64,000 bases of DNA from Prochlorococcus sp. MIT 1314 (GTDB taxonomy: Bacteria > Cyanobacteriota > Cyanobacteriia > PCC-6307 > Cyanobiaceae): the NCBI RefSeq assembly GCF_034093315.1, contig NZ_CP139300.1:496001-560000 (forward strand), in the 5' to 3' direction. The position numbers were made by a program, and so were the translations under genes. The notes below the pieces were generated by a model, which did no database searches, had not been told where the DNA came from, and was given only the letters and a program-made list of their open reading frames with translations. Below, piece by piece: positions 59,364-64,000 of this stretch. Within the stretch, counting starts at the first letter, position 1; each line of letters starts with the position of its first letter.

Positions 59364-59465
59364 TTATTTTGGATTTTGGTTTTCCAAGTCCTTTTGAGCA
59401 TATTTTATCCTTTCAATAAAAACGCTTCTTCTATAAGGAGTAACTTCTCCATATTTAGTTGCCAA
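59364..59465 (-). CDS. 33-aa small protein (TTG start) or fragment
   Basis: MATKYGEVTPYRRSVFIERI then KYAQKDLENQNPK if the TTG at 59465 is used. Upstream frame continuity is broken at a poly-A tract, so it could be the C-terminal end of a frameshifted gene. The opposite strand is also open over 59376-59621 but looks less protein-like. Confidence 0.35.
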   Translation of the reverse strand: MATKYGEVTPYRRSVFIERIKYAQKDLENQNPK

Positions 59466-59804
59466 GAGTTGAGCTTTTTTTTAACCTTTTTAATCTGTTT
59501 ATTTTTTCTCTTATTTTTAAGAGATTATTCATGGTTTTTTGCAGATAATGAGAATCCCGTTCCCTATTCCCATGTCATGCATCCAGATATACCAATTCGG
59601 ATGAACGTCTTTGACGAATAACACCCACAAAAAATTTATGGGAGAGTAATTCTTACTAATTTTGCTCTAAAAAATTAATAGATAATAAATAAAAAAAAAT
59701 CTCTTAAATTTAAATTATTAATTTAATTAAAAACATAAAAATAATTTTAGAAATTATGAGTTCGATAACAACTTTTTAGAAACTATGAAAAATTTCAAAT
59801 ATTA

Positions 59805-60080
59805 TTATGATAAGAAAATTGTCTGAGAGCCGTCATTATTGTCCTGTATCAATATTTTCTTATCTGGAAAAATTTCTGATAAAATTCTTTTCAAGTTGGA
59901 ATTATCAGAAGGAATTATATTATGCAAATTTTTTGAATTAATTTTCCAATTTTCATCTACAAATAGTTCTTTATCCTCATTTTTTTTAGATTCTATAGAG
60001 GTCTTATTGAGAATCTTAAGTAACAATTCTGAATTATAATCTTTTAAATTTTCAAAGTTATCTTTGGAATTTTTAATCAT
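59805..60080 (-). CDS. Soluble 91-aa protein, unknown
   Basis: NFENLKDYNSELLLKILNKT, DNSNLKRILSEIFPDKKILI and NNDGSQTIFLS. Asn/Lys/Asp-rich, with no membrane segment or known motif. Confidence 0.5.
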   Translation of the reverse strand: MIKNSKDNFENLKDYNSELLLKILNKTSIESKKNEDKELFVDENWKINSKNLHNIIPSDNSNLKRILSEIFPDKKILIQDNNDGSQTIFLS

Positions 60081-60265
60081 TATTGGGAAATCTTATGTTT
60101 CTAAATCTTGCTAAGAAAATTGGGAAAATACAAGGGATTAATTACCTAATTTAAATTTTTATAAAAAATAAAAATATTGCTGGAGACCAATATTAAATAA
60201 AGATGAATTATTCATTTACACCTTTTATTGAATTGTTAAGTTTCAAATAAGAGATAAGTAAAACG

Positions 60266-60397
60266 ATGCCAAGAGTAATTAACAAAAAAATCAGATTTCT
60301 TAGATGGTTGAACTCAGGAATGATATTACCATTTATTTTAATGGCTACATCCTCATCAATTATTCTTTATGGTGTTTTATTTATTCTAATAAAATAG
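60266..60397 (+). CDS. 43-aa membrane protein (antisense frame also open)
   Basis: MPRVINKKIRFLRWLNSGMI, then LPFILMATSSSIILYGVLFI. The opposite strand is also open and protein-like (NHLRNLIFLLITLGIVLLIS) but lacks a start codon, so the plus frame is preferred. Confidence 0.4.
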   Translation: MPRVINKKIRFLRWLNSGMILPFILMATSSSIILYGVLFILIK

Positions 60398-60406
60398 TTT
60401 TCTAAT

Positions 60407-60541
60407 TTAAGCAGCTATATTTTCCTCAGATTTTGAAATTATCATTGCAGCTTTTTTCAATAGAGTAACTACTTCTTTTCTTCCAACTGCATTATCAGCT
60501 TGACGCATTATTTCAGCATATTTTTTATTTATCTTTTTCAT
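60407..60541 (-). CDS. 44-aa basic helical protein
   Basis: MKKINKKYAEIMRQADNAVG then RKEVVTLLKKAAMIISKSEE. Soluble; unrecognised. Confidence 0.55.
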   Translation of the reverse strand: MKKINKKYAEIMRQADNAVGRKEVVTLLKKAAMIISKSEENIAA

Positions 60542-60747
60542 GAAAAGTTTTAATTATACCCAAAACTACAACACCATAATTTATTGTCAATCAGGAATAA
60601 GACTCATAGATTATTTTTTTCATAATTTATTGCACAATTATCATTTCTCATTTTTATCCTAAAAATTTTCTTAATTGATGATGCTAAAGAACCATAAACA
60701 ATTCGAATCAATAAAGAAATTTTTGTTAAAATTATCAATACTTTTAA

Positions 60748-60969
60748 TTATGCAATCTTAAAGGATTTAAAAACAAGAAGTAATCCACCGATTAGGATCA
60801 CTATTGCAGCTCCATAAAAAAGAAAAGGTATTATTGGATATTTATATAATATTGACCTAACTTTTTGTTGTAAGGCTTTTTTATCGAGTTCTGGCAACTT
60901 TATATCTTCAGTTTTTCCTCTAGGCGAAATTCCTAAATTTTTTCTTCTCTTTGCTTCTCCCATAATCAA
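60748..60969 (-). CDS. MGEAKRRK-family small membrane protein
   Basis: 73 aa: the conserved start MGEAKRRKNLGISPRG (second Met), a basic linker and one helix (IIPFLFYGAAIVILIGGLLL). A family found in many bacteria under the MGEAxRR start; function unknown. Confidence 0.6.
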   Translation of the reverse strand: MIMGEAKRRKNLGISPRGKTEDIKLPELDKKALQQKVRSILYKYPIIPFLFYGAAIVILIGGLLLVFKSFKIA

Positions 60970-61286
60970 TTCTTAGGAATCCCAATGTATTTTAAATAAT
61001 TATTATAAGCTAATCTAAAATTAGAACCCTTTCTTCAACTTTACTTTAAATCTTACAAGAAAATAGGTTGTTATTATTATAGAAATAAATAATAAGTAAA
61101 TCTATCACAATTCTAAAAACCATTTAAGATATGCTCAATTATTAAAGCCATCTAATTTTGAAACACAATAACTTTAAAATAAAAATTTCATCTCAATCTT
61201 CTAAGGTAATTCGAAAAGACCTCTAAAAGATATAGCAATATAATTTTAAGTCTCCTAAAAACAAAAACTATATTAGAAATACTTAG

Positions 61287-61700
61287 TTAATTAAAAGGTG
61301 AGGTGTTATTAAAAGGAGCTATTAATAGGATTTCAAATAATATCCCAGTCAAGGCAATTGGTAAAACCCATATACCAATAAATCTATGATCAAAAAACCT
61401 TAGATGATCCTTACCATTGAATACCTTCCTTAAAGCCGTAAATAGGGTTTCTGGCTGCTTATAAGATGGACCATTAACAGAAGGGGCATATGGTTTAACA
61501 AAGGATGATGAAGCAGAAAACTTTGCAATTTTTCTAATAAAGTAAATAGGTAATACCCATACAGCAAAAAATCTTCCTCCTAACCATTGCCTTGCATTAG
61601 GAAGAGCATATTCTTTTATAGATTTATTCTCTGGAACTCCAGACTCTAAATCTTTAAAAATATTCTCTAAAGTATATTCTTTTTCTTTTTTATTAATCAT
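61287..61700 (-). CDS. Two-helix membrane protein with internal duplication
   Basis: 137 aa. Two helices each begin with the same motif: GGRFFAVWVLPIYFIRK (residues ~41-57) and HRFIGIWVLPIALTGIL (~104-120). Between them lies a soluble stretch (VNGPSYKQPETLFTALRKVF). Soluble N-terminus. It lies near PsbY/PsbF-like genes, so a thylakoid role is plausible, but the family is unrecognised. Confidence 0.6.
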   Translation of the reverse strand: MINKKEKEYTLENIFKDLESGVPENKSIKEYALPNARQWLGGRFFAVWVLPIYFIRKIAKFSASSSFVKPYAPSVNGPSYKQPETLFTALRKVFNGKDHLRFFDHRFIGIWVLPIALTGILFEILLIAPFNNTSPFN

Positions 61701-61746
61701 TTATTTATCCAGGAAGTAAAACTATAAGAATTGAAATTTAAATAAA

Positions 61747-61860
61747 AATATTCCTAACTACTAAAATAACTAAAACGTAGTTAAGAATATTTTATTTGGC
61801 TAGGTTCATAAAGACGGATTGTAAACCGTTGCAGATTCGCCAAATATCTACATCCTATTT
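61747..61860. ncRNA. Structured module A (tandem pair), candidate RNA
   Basis: A long hairpin AATAT-C-TAACTAC/GTAGTTA-GAATATT (about 61747-61790, one mismatch) is followed by stem TATTTGGC/GCCAAATA (61793-61800 with 61839-61846) enclosing ACGG/CCGT. The end AATATCTACATC recurs in module B. No coding frame. The family is unknown. Confidence 0.35.
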
Positions 61861-61985
61861 ATAAATAAAAAACTATTTTTTTAAAAGTAAATAATATACA
61901 GAAGAATGAATAATTTTTTAATTAAAAGAGTTAATTAATTAATAAAGATTTTGAATTAATATTTTTACTTCTCTAAAAATATTTA

Positions 61986-62100
61986 AACCTCATTTTCTAA
62001 GATTGCGAAAAAGAAAATGAGGTTAAAGGGAGGTTCTCATTACAAACCGTACTTATCAAAGCTAGCGGCTAGTAGATTGCCCTAATATCTACTTCTATAT
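61986..62100. ncRNA. Structured module B (tandem pair), candidate RNA
   Basis: A perfect 13-bp hairpin AACCTCATTTTCT/AGAAAATGAGGTT (61986-61998 with 62012-62024) without a T run. It is followed by GGTTC...GATTGCC and AATATCTACTTC, paralleling module A. Confidence 0.35.
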
Positions 62101-62175
62101 TTATATAATAATTTTTAATAATTAGAAAGATTTATTTTATACAAATAAGTGTTTAATATTTTATGTAATTAATAT

Positions 62176-62274
62176 TTAAGAAAAGCTAATTAATGTAGTT
62201 ACTATAATCATTGAAAGATGAAAAAAAGCATAGAGAGAAACTGCAAAAAATAAATACTGTTCGATTGGAATCAT
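62176..62274 (-). CDS. 32-aa single-helix membrane micro-protein
   Basis: MIPIEQYLFFAVSLYAFFHL then SMIIVTTLISFS. A weakly similar frame (FHPPVMIITTLVFFY) exists at about 63489-63605 without an ATG. Adjacent to photosystem-like mini-proteins. Confidence 0.4.
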   Translation of the reverse strand: MIPIEQYLFFAVSLYAFFHLSMIIVTTLISFS

Positions 62275-62308
62275 GAAAATTTATTAATTAAGGATAAATA
62301 AAATTGAA

Positions 62309-62494
62309 TTAATTTTTTGTTAAAAAGATATTTTCTAAAATATAATTTTGTTTTTTAAATTTATTTTCAGGAGTCATTTTTTTTGGCCAATTATCATTTG
62401 AAGACTTAAAAGCACCCCATTTTATAAGCCAAAACAAGGTATAAAAAAAAGCAATTAAGAACGGTGCTCCTACAATAAAGAATCTTATATCCAT
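62309..62494 (-). CDS. PsbY-like small membrane protein
   Basis: 61 aa from the ATG giving MDIRFFIVGAPFLIAFFYTL then FWLIKWGAFKSS. It parallels the start of the gene upstream ([30 protein letters not shown]). The ATG at 62494 is preferred over a TTG at 62509. Tail basic and soluble. Confidence 0.5.
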   Translation of the reverse strand: MDIRFFIVGAPFLIAFFYTLFWLIKWGAFKSSNDNWPKKMTPENKFKKQNYILENIFLTKN

Positions 62495-62505
62495 TATGTA
62501 ACTTA

Positions 62506-62802
62506 TCAAAAAGATTTAAACTGCATTGCCAGAATAGCTCCTAGAAAGAAAACCGTAGGGATTCCTAAAGCGTTCACAGCTGCAGTTCGTACAGTAAATA
62601 CTGGATAACCTTCAGCTGGTCTTCCATTATCAGGAACCACTGCGGAATCTTCCCATACTTGATAGTTTTTGAAAGGAGCCACTCCCTTCTTGGGTAATCC
62701 TAATGGTGTTAATCTAAATACATCCCATCTGCCTAGCCAAAATACAGTAAATATCCATGAAAATATTATGGGTGTAATAACAAGAACAATTCTAAAATCC
62801 AT
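62506..62802 (-). CDS. PsbY-like helix joined to PsbF-like (cytochrome b559 beta) domain
   Basis: 98 aa, two helices. The N-terminal part ([20 protein letters not shown]) resembles PsbY. The linker [19 protein letters not shown] leads to a C-terminal segment (66-98) beginning [20 protein letters not shown] and ending LGAILAMQF, very close to PsbF ([29 protein letters not shown]). The haem-ligating His of PsbF is Asn77 here. It therefore cannot ligate b559 haem as PsbF does; it may be an accessory or alternative subunit. Confidence 0.7.
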   Translation of the reverse strand: MDFRIVLVITPIIFSWIFTVFWLGRWDVFRLTPLGLPKKGVAPFKNYQVWEDSAVVPDNGRPAEGYPVFTVRTAAVNALGIPTVFFLGAILAMQFKSF

Positions 62803-63027
62803 TTGTTTGGTTAGTAAATTTGGTAATTATTTTGCCTTTTTTAAATAAATAATTTATTAAATCATTAACTTATATTTAAACAAAAACACTTAATAACATT
62901 ATTTTTAATCATTAATCACAATTAATAATGATTAATTGATTTTATTAAAGTATATTTTTTAATTATAAATATTTGGATATTTAGTTTGATGTAGATTTAA
63001 TTCAACAATTACAAATTTAAAAAAAAT

Positions 63028-63396
63028 ATGGATACATTTAGATTCTTACTTTTTGGAATAGCAGGAGTAAGCGTGGTCTTTTGGGTAGCAGTAATAGCGT
63101 TATGGCATAGCTATATGTTTCCAACATTCTTTAATGAAGATAAAGGTTTAAATTCTGTTATCAATCAAGAAATAAATGTTTCAACAAAACCCATTTTAGG
63201 CAATTTGGTTAAGAGCAACAATTTCCAAAGTAGGGACAAATATTCAATGAGAAATTTAATTGTGGCCGATTTTTCATCTACAAGCAATAATTTCTCTTTA
63301 AATAAACTTTATACAACAGTAATGATTGGGGTAGCATTTGCAAGTTTTATATTTCTGACATATGGATTAAGTAGTTCTATTACAACTATTAGTTAA
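63028..63396 (+). CDS. Two-helix membrane protein, unknown
   Basis: 122 aa. N-terminal helix (FLLFGIAGVSVVFWVAVIAL), a ~60-residue polar Asn/Ser-rich loop, and C-terminal helix (LYTTVMIGVAFASFIFLTYG). Unrecognised. It diverges from the PsbY/PsbF-like gene across a 225-bp AT-rich gap. Confidence 0.6.
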   Translation: MDTFRFLLFGIAGVSVVFWVAVIALWHSYMFPTFFNEDKGLNSVINQEINVSTKPILGNLVKSNNFQSRDKYSMRNLIVADFSSTSNNFSLNKLYTTVMIGVAFASFIFLTYGLSSSITTIS

Positions 63397-63821
63397 ATGC
63401 AATATATATATGTAATTGTTTTCTTGATTTCCTTTATTTATTTAATTTTCGACTCTTTAAAACATACAGGTATAAAATAAATTACTAATGCTTTTCACCC
63501 TTCAATAAAATTTTTCTTCTTATATAAAAGAAAACTAATGTAGTTATTATCATCACTGGTGGATGAAATGAAATTGAATTTAGATATTCATAATAGTCAA
63601 AGTTTTCCAATTACTTAAACCAAGTTTCTTAAAAACTATATCCTATTCTTTTATCTTTAATTGATATAAATAAATCATTATCATGTATAAAATGTTTATT
63701 TTATTATTATATTTATATAAATTTGATAGTTGGTAAATAAATTCAGTAAATATATTTACCAACTATAACTCGTATTAAATTTTTATATATTTAGTGAAAA
63801 AAAAAGATTAATATTAAAAAT

Positions 63822-63935
63822 CTACTTTTGTGGCTTTAACTTTGAAGAATATTTTAAATTAACAATATATGTTGCGACAAGAGATAGTACCAAAAAAAAT
63901 AATAAACTTTCCAAAGTAGATTGGGGCATAACCAT
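63822..63935 (-). CDS. 37-aa single-helix membrane micro-protein
   Basis: MVMPQSTLESLLFFLVLSLV then ATYIVNLKYSSKLKPQK. A second Met at residue 3 is an alternative start. Unrecognised. Confidence 0.45.
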   Translation of the reverse strand: MVMPQSTLESLLFFLVLSLVATYIVNLKYSSKLKPQK

Positions 63936-64000
63936 AATTAATACCAAAAATAAGCTATTTCTAGAAAAACGAACTATGAAGAAAAATCAACCCTTAAATT

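Noticed and set aside
59376-59621. Plus-strand 81-codon ORF with TTG start
   Set aside because: No ribosome binding site; the N-terminal half is low-quality hydrophobic sequence antisense to a more protein-like minus frame. Left undecided rather than annotated.
61801-61850. Possible tRNA-Tyr relic (GGATTGTAAACC resembles a GUA anticodon arm) or glutamine-riboswitch-like sequence (GGTTCAT...GACGGA)
   Set aside because: No acceptor or T-arm is present for a tRNA, and the closing stem expected for the glnA-type aptamer (CGUUC with GAACG) cannot form. Kept only as an unclassified structured module.

Overview
The window is strongly AT-rich, with tightly packed genes. It looks like a chromosomal segment of a high-light Prochlorococcus (marine picocyanobacterium). 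Evidence: a Ycf54-like cyclase subunit, carotenoid isomerase CrtH, TrmFO, PsbY, two HLIPs, Som porins, a Pcb antenna fragment, and many tiny membrane-protein genes in a tRNA-linked island. No replication origin, CRISPR array, insertion sequence or rRNA gene was seen.

1-21,922 is mostly ordinary backbone. It holds recB (partial)-methyltransferase-recC, ycf54, pdxJ, an acyltransferase, bolA-glutaredoxin, a response regulator with a degenerate receiver, crtH, trmFO, psbY, tRNA-Lys, a short hli, a thermonuclease, a coiled-coil repeat protein, and two tandem som porins. The porin leaders carry complementarity to the sRNA Yfr1.

21,923-about 43,640 is a genomic island that starts at an intact tRNA-Pro(UGG). 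Eight clear copies of the 3' part of this tRNA, most followed by a copy of its terminator, cut the island into nine consecutive cassettes. In six cassettes both ends carry the same cassette-specific pair of short direct repeats, 11-12 bp apart. These pairs lie 74-77 bp inside the left tRNA end (31 bp in one cassette) and 126-132 bp before the right tRNA copy. This is the arrangement expected of independent site-specific integrative elements (tycheposon-like) stacked at one tRNA. Cargo: a TPR protein and a PD-(D/E)XK-like nuclease (E1); arsR/gap/arsJ plus pstS sharing one operator (E2); a pcb fragment and a small membrane gene (E3); an acidic protein (E4); a transcarbamylase-like/AsnB/M20 hydrolase/DUF1028 operon (E5); small DUF genes (E6, E9); and one- or two-gene cassettes of tiny membrane proteins (E7, E8).

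43,640-about 60,000 is a decayed continuation: degenerate tRNA and terminator remnants, frameshifted copies of island genes, the last 50 codons of a tyrosine recombinase, an HLIP, an inverse-autotransporter-type beta-barrel next to a secreted protein, an SRAP protein, a pseudouridine synthase, and a DUF3721-PepSY pair. Many minus-strand small genes share a promoter/leader motif (core TTGACAGTCGATCTAAAAT), often followed by a hairpin directly before the start codon.

60,000-64,000 carries more tiny membrane proteins. One is a PsbY-like segment joined to a PsbF-like domain that lacks the haem histidine. Beside it is a non-coding tract with two tandem structured modules. Coordinates of the small genes were derived by hand translation.
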